In this document: positions 28,266 to 37,541 of the stretch, one piece after another
Numbering within the stretch: position 1 is the first letter of the stretch
Layout of the letters: the number at the start of each line of letters is the position of its first letter
Program-made: the position numbers and the translations under genes
Notes under the pieces: model-generated
Told to the model about the DNA's origin: nothing
The model's input: the letters and a program-made list of their open reading frames with translations, nothing else
Databases searched by the model: none
NCBI RefSeq assembly: GCF_001625445.1
Contig: NZ_LWHG01000003.1
Span: 1-64,000 of the forward strand
Source: Haladaptatus sp. R4
GTDB taxonomy: Archaea > Halobacteriota > Halobacteria > Halobacteriales > Haladaptataceae
Length of the DNA stretch: 64,000 nt
Direction: 5' to 3'

Positions 28266-29436
28266 ATGGGGGGGAAGATTTCGGTTGCGGAGCCAATCCT
28301 GGGGGAGAAAGAACGGGAGAACATCGAACAGGTGCTCGAATCCGGTCGGTTTCTACAAGGGCCGTTCGTAGCATCTTTCGAGGAAGCGTGGGCCGACTAC
28401 GTCGGAACCGACCACGCGGTCGCGATGAACAGCGGGACCGCCGCGATTCAATTGACGCTGAACGCGCTCGGACTGGAACCCGGTGACGAGGTCGTCGTGC
28501 CGAGTTTGACGTTCGGTTCCACGGCGACGGCCGTAGTCCACCAAGGCGGAGTGCCCGTGTTTGCCGACATCGAGCGTGACATCTACACGCTGGACCCGGC
28601 GGACGTGGAACGCCACATCAGCGACCGAACGCGGGCACTGCTTCCGGTCCACCTGTACGGCCATCCGGCGGAGATGGACGACCTGCTCGAACTCGCCGAG
28701 GAGTACGACCTCGCAGTGGTCGAGGACGCCGCGCAGGCACACGGCGCTCGCTACAAGGGGGACGTCGTGGGCAGTATCGGTGACGCGGGCTGTTTCTCGT
28801 TCTACGCGACGAAGAACATCACGACCGGCGAGGGTGGGGTCGTCACGACCGACGACGCCGACCTCGCGGAACGGCTTCGTCTGCTGCGAAGTCACGGGAT
28901 GCAGTCGCGGGACGAACACGAGATGCTCGGCTACAACTATCGGATGAGCGAACTCAACGGCGCGCTCGGCGTCGCACAGGTCGAGCGCCTGCCCGAACTC
29001 AACGCCCGACGCACTCGAATTTCGGAGCGCCTGCGCGACGAACTCGCGGCTGGAATGGCTCCGCCCGGCGACGATTCGGGAATACGTGGACCACGCGTAC
29101 TTCTGGGCACCGTTCGAGGTGCAGACGGATGATATCGACATGTCGGGAAAGGATGTCTGGCGGGAATTGAGGGCGGCGGGCGTCGAAACGCGCCATCGAT
29201 ACACGAAACCGCTGTACGAACAACCCGTGTTCCGCGAACATCGCGGGTTCAACGGTGAGTTTCCGTGGTCGGAAAACGAACACGAACACGAGTACGACCA
29301 GTCGCTTCCGGCCGTCGAAGCGGTCGCCGGGAACGTCATCGGCCTGCCGAACCACCCGAACCTGACCGACGACGAAATAGACCGCGTGGTCGAAACCGTC
29401 CGGAACTTCCCCGAGGACTACGCGGTGGGACGATGA
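28266..29436 (+). CDS. DegT/DnrJ/EryC1-type sugar aminotransferase (frameshift near 29055)
   Basis: About 390 residues. PLP-fold signatures: NSGTAAIQLTLNALGLEPGD, PVHLYGHPAEMD, VVEDAAQAHGA and SFYATKNITTGEGG, where the Lys forms the aldimine. The frame shifts near 29055; the second part reads RPATIREYVDHAYFW and ends FPEDYAVGR. It transfers an amino group to a keto sugar, using Glu as donor. Its likely substrate comes from the CapD-like dehydratase at 23020-24060. The stop overlaps the next gene's ATG (ATGA). Confidence 0.93.
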
Positions 29437-30429
29437 GCGCGGACGCCGGAAAGTCGGACTCCGAGGGGAATCCGACGGTCAGCATCACGGGCGCGGGTGG
29501 CTACGTCGGCAGTCGCGTCGTGACGACGCTTCGGGACCATCATCCCGAGTGGGAACTCCGCGCGTTCGACAACTTCTATCGCGGCGAGGTTCATCGAATC
29601 GGGGATATCGAGGTGGAGTATCTCGACGTTCGACACCGGGAGCGACTCGAATCGGCGTTGGCCGGGTCGGACGTCGTGATCCATCTCGCCGTCCGAGCGA
29701 CGTGGACTCGTGCCGGGACGACGCCGAGTTCGCGCTGGAGTCGAACGTTCACGGGACGACCAACGTCGCGTGGTTCTGCCACGACTCGGGTGCCGGACTG
29801 GTGTTCCCGTTCAGTATGGCCGTCCTCGGCGACCCCGAGGAGTTCCCGATAACCGTGGACGCGACGCGGCGGCCGATGAACTGGTACGGCGAGACGAAAC
29901 TGGTCGGGGAACGAACCATCGAATCGCTCGCGGCCGGATCGTTTCCCGCACACCTCTTCCTCAAAGCCAACGTGTACGGCGAGCACGCGGTGGGGGGCCG
30001 TCGTATCTCACGCGGGATGGTCGTCGATTTCTTCGTCGGGCGCGCGTTCGCCGACGAACCGCTGACGGTCTACGAACCGGGGACCCAAGCGCGAAACTTC
30101 GTCCACGTGATGGACGTGGCGGAAGCGTATCGGCGGAGCACCGAGCGGTTGTTGACCGACCTCGAAAACGGGGGAACCGGGGTTTCGAAGTACGAGATAG
30201 CGAGCGACGAGGAGTGGACGGTGATGGAACTGGCCGAATTGGTTCGGGAGTCGGTCGCGGACGAGACCGAGAGGGACCCGACATCGAACTGATCGAGAAT
30301 CCGTCGCGCGACGAGACGCTCGTCGCGGAGGTCTCGGTGGACATTTCCGCCGCGGAGCGGGAACTGGGATGGGAACCGAGCCATTCGATGCGGGACACCG
30401 TTCGAACCCTCGTTCGGCGGGGCGAGTGA
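29433..30429 (+). CDS. NAD-dependent sugar epimerase/dehydratase, copy 1 of a tandem pair (frameshifts near 29692 and 30278)
   Basis: Extended-SDR fold with ITGAGGYVGSRVVTTL, a disrupted HLA(A) strand at the first break, catalytic NWYGETKLVGE (Tyr-x3-Lys), LFLKANVYGEHAVGG and YEPGTQARNFVHVMDVA. The second break (one C lost from GACCCGAC) hides the end PDIELIENPSRDETL ... LVRRGE. It is highly similar to the next gene along its full length. It probably modifies the nucleotide sugar handled by the DegT/acyltransferase pair. Translational coupling to degT by an ATGA overlap. Confidence 0.85.
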
Positions 30430-30435
30430 AAGCCG

Positions 30436-31419
30436 ATGACCGAGAATCACGAGTCGGCGACGGTTGCGGTCACCGGCGCTGCAGGGTACGTCGGGAGCCG
30501 GGTGGTCGAAACGCTCCGAACGGCCCATCCGGGATGGGAGGTTCGCGCGCTCACGTACCACGGGTGGGACGGGTACGGCGTCGATACGAACGGCGTCGAT
30601 ACGACCGTCGATGTCCGGGACAGATCACAAGTGGATACGGCCCTCGACGGTGCCGACGTGGTCGTCCACCTCGCGGCGGTAAGCGGCGTACAAAACTGCG
30701 AGGAGAATCCGACGCTCGCCTACGAGGTCAACGTACAGGGGACGAACCACGTCGCGTGGTTCTGCCGACGGCACGAAACGGCGCTCGTCTTTCCGTTCAG
30801 TATGGCCGTGCTCGGAACGCCGGAGGAGTTCCCGATAACCGTCGAGTCGCCACGGACGCCGATGAACTGGTACGGCAGAACGAAGGTTATCGGGGTGCGT
30901 GCCGTCGAGACGTTCGCTCCGGACGCGTTTCCGGCCCACCTCTTCCTGAAATCGAACGTGTACGGTGAACACGTGGTTGACGGAAACCGAATCTCCAAAC
31001 CGACGGTCATCAATTTCTTCGTGGATCGGGCGATCTCCGGCGACTCGATTCCCGTCTACGAACCCGGAACGCAAGCGCGAGATTACGTTCACGTCCACGA
31101 CGTCGGGGACGCGTACCGCCGGAGCGTGGAGCGGTTGCTGGCGGAGCGTGCGACGGGACGAACAGGCACGGAAGGGTACGAAATCGCGAGTGGAGAACAG
31201 ATGGGGGTGCACGAAATAGCCGAACTCGTGCAGGAGACGGTCGCGGACGAAACGGGTACCGCCCCCGACATCGAACTGGTCGAGAACCCGCGCGGCAACG
31301 AGACGCTTGCCACGGAATTCCCCGTGGATACGTCCACCGCCGAAGCGGAACTGGGATGGAGGCCGACCCGTTCGGTTCGGGACGCCGTCGAATCCCTCGT
31401 CCGTCGAAAAACGTCGTAG
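30436..31419 (+). CDS. NAD-dependent sugar epimerase/dehydratase, copy 2 of a tandem pair
   Basis: 327 residues, intact. VTGAAGYVGSRVVETL, HLAAVSGVQNCEENPTLAYE, NWYGRTKVIGVR with the Tyr-x3-Lys, YEPGTQARDYVHVHDVGDAY. It begins 6 nt after its paralogue. Residues 45-60 are encoded by a 13-nt tandem repeat (GGCGTCGATACGA, twice near 30577-30603), giving GVDTNGVDTTVD. The pair suggests a duplication followed by divergence, or two consecutive steps. Substrate unknown. Confidence 0.88.
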   Translation: MTENHESATVAVTGAAGYVGSRVVETLRTAHPGWEVRALTYHGWDGYGVDTNGVDTTVDVRDRSQVDTALDGADVVVHLAAVSGVQNCEENPTLAYEVNVQGTNHVAWFCRRHETALVFPFSMAVLGTPEEFPITVESPRTPMNWYGRTKVIGVRAVETFAPDAFPAHLFLKSNVYGEHVVDGNRISKPTVINFFVDRAISGDSIPVYEPGTQARDYVHVHDVGDAYRRSVERLLAERATGRTGTEGYEIASGEQMGVHEIAELVQETVADETGTAPDIELVENPRGNETLATEFPVDTSTAEAELGWRPTRSVRDAVESLVRRKTS

Positions 31420-31427
31420 GAGCGTGA

Positions 31428-32426
31428 TCAACCGGTGACGTTTATCCAGAGATGCGTCCGTCGGTAGGCGTTCTTCGGCGCTGGTGACGCTGGCGGCGCA
31501 CCGCGATACAGGAGGAACTGGAGTCGCAATCGCTCGCCGGTCATCGTCGGCGAGATGGTGCGGTTTTCCACGTCCGTTTTCCCGCCCGCGACGGAGACGT
31601 GAAACCGGTCGAGTTGCCGTTGGGCGATGACGCGTGACCCACCGCCGCGCGCTCCCTCGTTACCGTTCACCCGCTGTAGCAGGACGACGACCGTGTAGTT
31701 CGTCCGTTCGTACTCGTGGTTCCCGATACCGACTCGGAGAGATTGTGACTCCCCCGCGGTGAAGTTCCGCGGATACGCGTCCGTGACTGTCTCGTTCGTC
31801 CCATTTTTCGTGCCGATGTAGAGTTCGGTGAACCGCTCGTCGGGGCGGGGCGTCGTCGTCGTATAGACGATTCCCGCCGAGGCGACGAGGAGGCTCACGA
31901 CGAGAACGAGGTTCAACGGTCGCGTCCACGTTCTCCCGGTCGAGACCGTTTCGTAGACCGTTCCGAACGGCACCGAGAACCGCTCGGATTTCGGAACCGA
32001 CCGGCGACGAACGGCGGCGACGATGGCACAACCGACCGTGAACCCGCCGATGCTCACGAGGCCGGGCACGACGTCCAGTCCCCACGGCGAATAGCTGACG
32101 AGGTAACCGATGAGCGGGACGACGGCCAAACTGGCCGCGATGGACAGGACGAAGCGCTCGACGCCATCGATTCGCCGTGGGATGATACCGTCGCTCGAAT
32201 CGTCGTCGCTCCCGGTGGATTCCGGAAACAGGGCCGCAATCACGGCGTATCCCGGCAGGAAAAACAGGAAGCAAAAGCCGATTCCCCACCGTGCGAGCGT
32301 CCAGAACCCGCGTCCGGCGAGGACCACGACGGCGGTGAGGAACACGAGCGCCACGACGACCGCGAGGTCGGCGGGAACGCGCCGTATTCGCCGTGGAACG
32401 AGCAGTCTGAGGTCGGACCTGTCCAT
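31428..32426 (-). CDS. DUF1616 family membrane protein
   Basis: 332 residues. Four TM helices in the N-terminal half (DLAVVVALVFLTAVVVLAG, FCFLFFLPGYAVIAALFP, FVLSIAASLAVVPLIGYLV, VSIGGFTVGCAIVAAV), one more at ~183 (VLVVSLLVASAGIVY), and a C-terminal beta-rich domain with GTKNGTNETVTDAYPRNFT and LRVGIGNHEYE. This is the haloarchaeal DUF1616 layout. These genes recur in archaeal surface-glycan loci but have no proven activity. I start at the Met ending at 32426, nearest to the first helix. Confidence 0.85.
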   Translation of the reverse strand: MDRSDLRLLVPRRIRRVPADLAVVVALVFLTAVVVLAGRGFWTLARWGIGFCFLFFLPGYAVIAALFPESTGSDDDSSDGIIPRRIDGVERFVLSIAASLAVVPLIGYLVSYSPWGLDVVPGLVSIGGFTVGCAIVAAVRRRSVPKSERFSVPFGTVYETVSTGRTWTRPLNLVLVVSLLVASAGIVYTTTTPRPDERFTELYIGTKNGTNETVTDAYPRNFTAGESQSLRVGIGNHEYERTNYTVVVLLQRVNGNEGARGGGSRVIAQRQLDRFHVSVAGGKTDVENRTISPTMTGERLRLQFLLYRGAPPASPAPKNAYRRTHLWINVTG

Positions 32427-32561
32427 TATTGGCTCCGTTCGTATCGAGTCGTCGCGTCGATTTCGCACCGTGAACGTCGCTCGACGGTTCGTTCCCGGCG
32501 ACGTTCGTCCGTGGAAGAACGATGTACTACGACGAGGTAACTAAAGATTTGGGTCGACGGA

Positions 32562-33098
32562 CTACTGCTCACGGTGCAGGCTCACGGTGGACGGGAGGAA
32601 CTGGTTGACGCCGGGAGCACCGTCCGCCAGCCACAGGGCGATGGCGGCGACGACGAACGGCAGTTCGAGCACGAAGTCGCTGGACACGCCACCCGTCGAA
32701 AGTGCCACGGGGTGTGCCTGCGGGAGCGAGAGTGCTGGCCACAGGAGGAACGAGGCCTGTCCGTACTGACCCGCCAGTACGGGTTGGAGCACGTCGGCGA
32801 ACGGGTGTGAGAGGTAGCCGACGGCGAACGCCGCCCAGAGGTTCCGGGTTTTCGTCCGGCGACAGACCCAGTATGCGACGGCGAGCACCAGACTCGCGGT
32901 CACCAGCGAGTGTGCGAGCGACCGCCCGGTCGGGAGGACGCCGAACCACCACGCGAGCGGTTTGTCCACGATGTCAGGAAACTGCGTTCCGACGGCGAGC
33001 ACGACCACTTCGAGGCCGGTCGGTGGACGGTCCGTCCGCATCCGTCGGACCCCCGAGTAGGCCAGATACCCCACCGCCAGATGTCCCCACGGCCACAT
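32562..33098 (-). CDS. DUF457/YdjM-like metal-dependent membrane hydrolase
   Basis: 178 residues with four or five TM helices. Conserved His/Asp positions of the family are visible: GHLAVGYLAY near the start, GTQFPDIVDKPLAW, RSLAHSLV and GYLSHPFADVLQP. YdjM/DUF457 proteins are predicted metal-dependent inner-membrane hydrolases of unknown substrate. No operon partner is obvious; genes on both sides are on the same strand. Confidence 0.85.
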   Translation of the reverse strand: MWPWGHLAVGYLAYSGVRRMRTDRPPTGLEVVVLAVGTQFPDIVDKPLAWWFGVLPTGRSLAHSLVTASLVLAVAYWVCRRTKTRNLWAAFAVGYLSHPFADVLQPVLAGQYGQASFLLWPALSLPQAHPVALSTGGVSSDFVLELPFVVAAIALWLADGAPGVNQFLPSTVSLHREQ

Positions 33099-33167
33099 AC
33101 TGGGTGACTCGGCGGGGAGTCGCTTAACCGCTCTGGGGTGGGTGTGAATCCGGAAAAACGGAGTCGT

Positions 33168-33470
33168 CTAACAACCTTTCTTGAAGCTGTACATCTTGTG
33201 GAGCGTCGTCGCCCGCTGTTCGAGGCTCTGCTTTTTCTGGGACGGTAGGTCGCTCGATTTGATCCGGTCCAGGCTTCGCTCGTAGGTCGAGTCAAGTTCG
33301 CTACAGGACATCGAATCGAGTTGCGACCCCGAAAGCTGTCCGGTCTGCATGAACGTTCCCGTCTGTGCTCCGTTCGCCGACGGTGCCTGTCCGACGGTCG
33401 TTCCAGCCATCCCGGCGACGAGTAGGCCGGTAGCGAGCAGGACGACGAGCGTGTGTTTCAGTGCTTTCAT
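33168..33470 (-). CDS. Small secreted protein with two cysteines
   Basis: 100 residues. A clear Sec signal peptide (HTLVVLLATGLLVAGMAGT) is followed by a short linker and a helical domain SQLDSMSCSELDSTYERSL, ending KMYSFKKGC. The two Cys residues could pair. No family recognised. It is alone on the minus strand, with a 280-nt gap upstream (33471-33750) that shows no gene. Confidence 0.7.
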   Translation of the reverse strand: MKALKHTLVVLLATGLLVAGMAGTTVGQAPSANGAQTGTFMQTGQLSGSQLDSMSCSELDSTYERSLDRIKSSDLPSQKKQSLEQRATTLHKMYSFKKGC

Positions 33471-33750
33471 GATGTTACGGGAGTCGGAACTCCCTCACGG
33501 GGGCGTCACGGAATCCGTACATCAACCCACGCCATCGTTCGTTCGCAGCCATTCCGTTTTTATCGACGTAACGAGGGTTTCGCCCGACGACGCCGACCGG
33601 TCACTTCTCGGAAACGAAACAAACGCGAACGTACGGAGAACAACTGCGACGAAGCGTCGGATATCGGATTCGAAACGGGGGAAACGCGCCGAAACGTCGC
33701 GGCGGTTCCGCCGGTTCAGCAAGCGGGTATCGATATTCGGGTGGGATAGG

Positions 33751-34674
33751 CTATCGATACTGCTCGCAGACGGATTGCACCCCTTCGGCGAGATCGGTTT
33801 CCGGCTCCCAGCCCGTTTCCGCGTGAATTTCGGAGTAGTCCGCCATCGTATCGTGGACGTACACCGAATCCGGGATCGGATTCTCGACGTACTCGGGTTC
33901 GATATCGGTTCCGAGCGCATCGTTGAGCAGTTCGACGAGGTCGTTGAACGAGACCTGCTCGCCGGTTCCGAGGTTGTAGACGCCGGTGAGTTGGTTCTCC
34001 GCCGCGAGGACGAGGCCGCGGACGATGTCGTCCACGTGAGTGAAGTCGCGCGTCTGCGTCCCGTCTCCGAACAGAACGGGGCGCTCGCCGTCCGCCATGT
34101 CGTCGGCAAACTGCGCGATGACGTTCGCGTAGTTCTCCTTGTGTTCTTCCGCACCGCCGTAACCCTGGTACACGGAAAAGAACCGCATTCCGGCCATGTT
34201 CATGTCGTAGTGGTTCGCGAAGTACTCCGCGTACTTCTCGCGCGCGAGTTTGGACGCTTCGTAGCCAGTGTTGACGGTCACGTCCATGGTGACGGGCGAC
34301 GGTTCCGTCCTGTTCCCGTAGATGGACGAGGTGGAGGCGTACACGACCGTGTCACACCCGTCGTCCCGCGCCTGTTCGACGGTATTGACGAAGCCCTCGA
34401 CGTTCACCCGCGCGCCTTTCGTCGGGTTCTCCTCGTGCATCTTGTACGAGGAGAGGGCGGCGATGTGGAACACCACGTCCACGTCCGTCGGAAGGTCGTC
34501 TTCGAGGACGCTCCGTTCGTGGAATTCGACACCGTCGTCGAGGTTTTCGGGCGTTCCGAGGTAGCCGTCGTCGACGACGACGACGTCGTTTTCTTCAGCG
34601 AGGCTGTTTGCGAGGTTCGAACCGATGAATCCCGCACCTCCGGTAACGAGGACGCGTTTATCAGTAAGTTGCAT
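33751..34674 (-). CDS. NAD-dependent nucleotide-sugar epimerase/dehydratase
   Basis: 307 residues, intact. VTGGAGFIGSNLANSL, VFHIAALSSYKMHEENPTKG, YASTSSIYGNR, catalytic GYEASKLARE (Tyr-x3-Lys), FFSVYQGYGG and QTRDFTHVDDIVRG. It belongs to the UDP-glucose 4-epimerase-like group (GalE/WbpP). I start at MQLTDKRVLVTGG; an upstream Met would add 8 residues. It likely supplies a nucleotide sugar to the locus. Confidence 0.88.
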   Translation of the reverse strand: MQLTDKRVLVTGGAGFIGSNLANSLAEENDVVVVDDGYLGTPENLDDGVEFHERSVLEDDLPTDVDVVFHIAALSSYKMHEENPTKGARVNVEGFVNTVEQARDDGCDTVVYASTSSIYGNRTEPSPVTMDVTVNTGYEASKLAREKYAEYFANHYDMNMAGMRFFSVYQGYGGAEEHKENYANVIAQFADDMADGERPVLFGDGTQTRDFTHVDDIVRGLVLAAENQLTGVYNLGTGEQVSFNDLVELLNDALGTDIEPEYVENPIPDSVYVHDTMADYSEIHAETGWEPETDLAEGVQSVCEQYR

Positions 34675-34781
34675 TTGTGGAGTGCTATTTTTAGTCACCG
34701 TAAAGTATGGTCTTATATCGTTCGGTTAGCGGAGAAGAGTGAGGAGGGTGGAAACCGAGGAGTTCGGATGCCGACGCGGGG

Positions 34782-36227
34782 TCAAATCTTATCGAAGACG
34801 ACAAGGTCGCCCTCCTCGAAGCCGAGGAGCCAAATCACCGCGAAGAAGACGGGAAGCGCGATGATTCCGCCGGTGAAAATCCGTCCGAGTTCCAGCACCG
34901 GAAGGCGACTTCCGAAGACGAGGATCGGAACCGTGCAGACGAGTGCGACGGCACCCTTCCAGTACTTGAGGGAGTACGGTTGGACGCCGAGGAAGTGGTA
35001 AATCTCCGAGATCCGGAGGATGTTCAACAGGACGAACGAGGTGGTCGTGGCGAGCGCCGCACCGACGATTCCGAACTGGTTGATGAGGAAGTAGTTCAGT
35101 ACGAAGTTCAGCAGGGCAACGACGGTCGTGTTGTAGAGTTGGAGGCGTTCGTGGTTCGTCATGATGAGTAGATATCCCGATGGACCGGTACTCGCGGCGG
35201 CGGTCTGACCGATACAGAGTACGATGAGCGCCATCTGTGCCTCGTGCGACGAGACGCCGAACAGTCCGAGGATTTCCTTCGCGTAGATGGCGACGAAGAG
35301 ACACCCGAGGACCGTGATGTACGTTATCCACTTGGTGATCGATTCGAAAATCTGTTGGAGGTGTTCCCACCGGTCCCGTTCGTACAGGTCCGAAATCATC
35401 GACGGGAAGATGGAGTTGACCGCCTGCAACACGACGAGCAACAGCACGGACGTCTGATACGCGGCCTGATACGCGCCGACGTCGCTCGGCGGCAGAAAGA
35501 CGCCGAGCATCAGGATGTCGGTCCACGTGAGGAGGTACTGGATGACCGCGGCCAAGGTGAGCGGCAGGGCGAACCCGAGCACCCGCTTCCCGTCGACGCT
35601 CGGTCGCGTGGCGAACGAGATGACGTCCTCGTCCACCAGAAAGTAGAGGACGAGTGCGGTACCGACGACGAACGAGAACACGTAGCCGTAGATGACGGCG
35701 GTGAGATCGTGGACGACGTACGCGCCGAATCCGACGAGGAGTATCGCGACGACCGACTGGCCGATATCGCGGATGTACACCTGATACTTCGTCTCCTTCA
35801 ATCCCTTCGTCAGCGCGATTCCGACCATCATCGTCCCGAAGAACGGGATTCCGAGGGTGAACAGGCTCGTCGGTTCGAGCGCCACCCCGAAGAGATGGTC
35901 GAACCGATAGTCGAGCAAAAACACGCCTCCGGCGAGAACCCCGCCGACGAGAAACGGCAGCGCGAGACAGAACAGGGCGGTGCCCGAGAGCGCGCTATCG
36001 TCTCCGTCCGTGACGTACTTCGGGACGAACTTCTGTGCCGCATTGTCCAATCCCAACCGGGCGAGGACGCCACCGGCCTTCATCACGACCATTCCGAAGG
36101 CGAAGTATCCGAGCGCCCCGGTCCCGAGGCCGTTCGCGATGACGATGTTGAGGGCGTAGCGAAGACCGCGTCCGAACAGACCGCCGACGAACGCGACCGA
36201 TGCGAGTCCAGTGAGTGATTTACGCAT
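34782..36227 (-). CDS. Wzx-type polysaccharide flippase (MOP superfamily)
   Basis: 481 residues with ~12-14 TM helices, intact. Start MRKSLTGLASVAFVGGLFGR, then IVIANGLGTGALGYFAFGMVV, ARLGLDNAAQKFVPKYV and later DILMLGVFLPPSDVGAYQAA, the family's 'D..mlg.fls...vG.Y..A' segment. Members export lipid-linked oligosaccharides across the membrane; AglR of Haloferax is proposed for dolichol-linked glycan. With initiator, polymerase and pyrophosphatase genes nearby this is the likely flippase for the same product. Confidence 0.92.
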   Translation of the reverse strand: MRKSLTGLASVAFVGGLFGRGLRYALNIVIANGLGTGALGYFAFGMVVMKAGGVLARLGLDNAAQKFVPKYVTDGDDSALSGTALFCLALPFLVGGVLAGGVFLLDYRFDHLFGVALEPTSLFTLGIPFFGTMMVGIALTKGLKETKYQVYIRDIGQSVVAILLVGFGAYVVHDLTAVIYGYVFSFVVGTALVLYFLVDEDVISFATRPSVDGKRVLGFALPLTLAAVIQYLLTWTDILMLGVFLPPSDVGAYQAAYQTSVLLLVVLQAVNSIFPSMISDLYERDRWEHLQQIFESITKWITYITVLGCLFVAIYAKEILGLFGVSSHEAQMALIVLCIGQTAAASTGPSGYLLIMTNHERLQLYNTTVVALLNFVLNYFLINQFGIVGAALATTTSFVLLNILRISEIYHFLGVQPYSLKYWKGAVALVCTVPILVFGSRLPVLELGRIFTGGIIALPVFFAVIWLLGFEEGDLVVFDKI

Positions 36228-36339
36228 GTTGGTGTTGATTGATATTACTGGCTACCCGGCGGGAGCGGTTCTCATCGGGCGTGTGTGTTCGATTTCGGCG
36301 GACGGTGGTCGTAACTCGCCATGCGTTCCCACTGTTGAT

Positions 36340-37266
36340 TTACTCCACGTATCCGAGTTGCTCAAGACGGTCCGAGACGACATCGTCGTCGACGTCTTCC
36401 ATCCCCTGTTCCGACCCGTCAGCGGTGATCTCCTTTCGAGGCCCGTTCTCGTGGACTAACCATGGGACTTTGACCAGTTCTTCGGTATAGATTCCACGCG
36501 GGTGTCCCCATTCTCGTATCGGGAACGGGAACGCGCGTTCTCCCACCATGTTGCCGTGGTCCGCCGTCACGACCGTTTTCCCGGCGAGAGCGTCCATCAG
36601 TCGGGAGACGTGAGGGAGAGAGCGAAGCAGATTACCGGTGTAGGCGTGCCAGATCGACCCTTTCGAGACGTCCAACTCGGATTCCATCTTTCGGCCCCAA
36701 AAGTCCCTCGTGTCCGAGTCGGGATTGTCGAGATATCCCTTATCGAACGACGTGGCGTCGGTGATGAACGGGTAATGCGGTTGGATATAGTGGACGATCA
36801 AGCGTTTGTCGGGGTACTTCTCCGCGGCTTCCAGCGCATACTCGGTCGTCGTTTCGGGGAGCACAGTTTGGAACTCGTCGTCCCATCCGGATTCCAACCA
36901 GATGTTCTCCACTGCATGGAAGTTCGGATTCACGTCCTCGTAGTTCCGGTACAATTGCGGATTGGCAGTCACGTACACGGTGTCCTCCATCTCTCGATCA
37001 GAGAAGTTCGCTCGTAGGAATTCGACCGTCGTCGATCCGCGGGAGTATCGGGATTCCAGTCGTCCAGGGAGGGTCGAACCGTCCTCGAACATATCGTATC
37101 GGCACGCGTCGAGAATCAGTAGGTTATCCCAGTCCTCGTCGATCACGTCCACTCCGTCCGTATTGTACTCCCGCTTGTTCAGTCGTCGGTGATATTGTCG
37201 ATTCGCCTCGCGGAGGAATAGGTTGGGACTCTTTAGTCCCCGCCAAAGCTGAGAAGGGCTATACAT
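36340..37266 (-). CDS. Alkaline-phosphatase-superfamily (sulfatase-like) hydrolase
   Basis: 308 residues, intact and shorter than standard sulfatases. Metal-ligand segments: NLLILDACRYDMFED, then RGSTTVEFLRANF where Ser/Thr may be the nucleophile, HYIQPHYPF and VVTADHGNMVGE. It ends in VSDRLEQLGYVE, the typical sulfatase C-terminal 'RLExLGY'. No Cys-x-Pro-x-Arg formylglycine site is seen. It lies beside the flippase and is divergent from a GT4, so it probably acts on the glycan or its lipid carrier. Could be a phosphotransferase rather than a sulfatase. Confidence 0.82.
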   Translation of the reverse strand: MYSPSQLWRGLKSPNLFLREANRQYHRRLNKREYNTDGVDVIDEDWDNLLILDACRYDMFEDGSTLPGRLESRYSRGSTTVEFLRANFSDREMEDTVYVTANPQLYRNYEDVNPNFHAVENIWLESGWDDEFQTVLPETTTEYALEAAEKYPDKRLIVHYIQPHYPFITDATSFDKGYLDNPDSDTRDFWGRKMESELDVSKGSIWHAYTGNLLRSLPHVSRLMDALAGKTVVTADHGNMVGERAFPFPIREWGHPRGIYTEELVKVPWLVHENGPRKEITADGSEQGMEDVDDDVVSDRLEQLGYVE

Positions 37267-37541
37267 GATTGTCTCTATTCAGCCATGCCATATATCGTTT
37301 AATGCTTTGAGTGGTATTGAAAACAATTATATTTAGTCTAGTACACGTAACAATCAGATATCCTCTCCGATATTACCATCATATATTTTATTATAACATA
37401 AACGGAGGTGAAAAGACAAAAGAGCTAAGACTGGATGGTTTGAGTAATCCACCGTGAACGGAAAAATCGCCGCTATCGATCCCCGACATCTCGTCGAGTT
37501 CCACCGAACGGCTCCTCCCATCGGAGAAACAACGAACTAAC

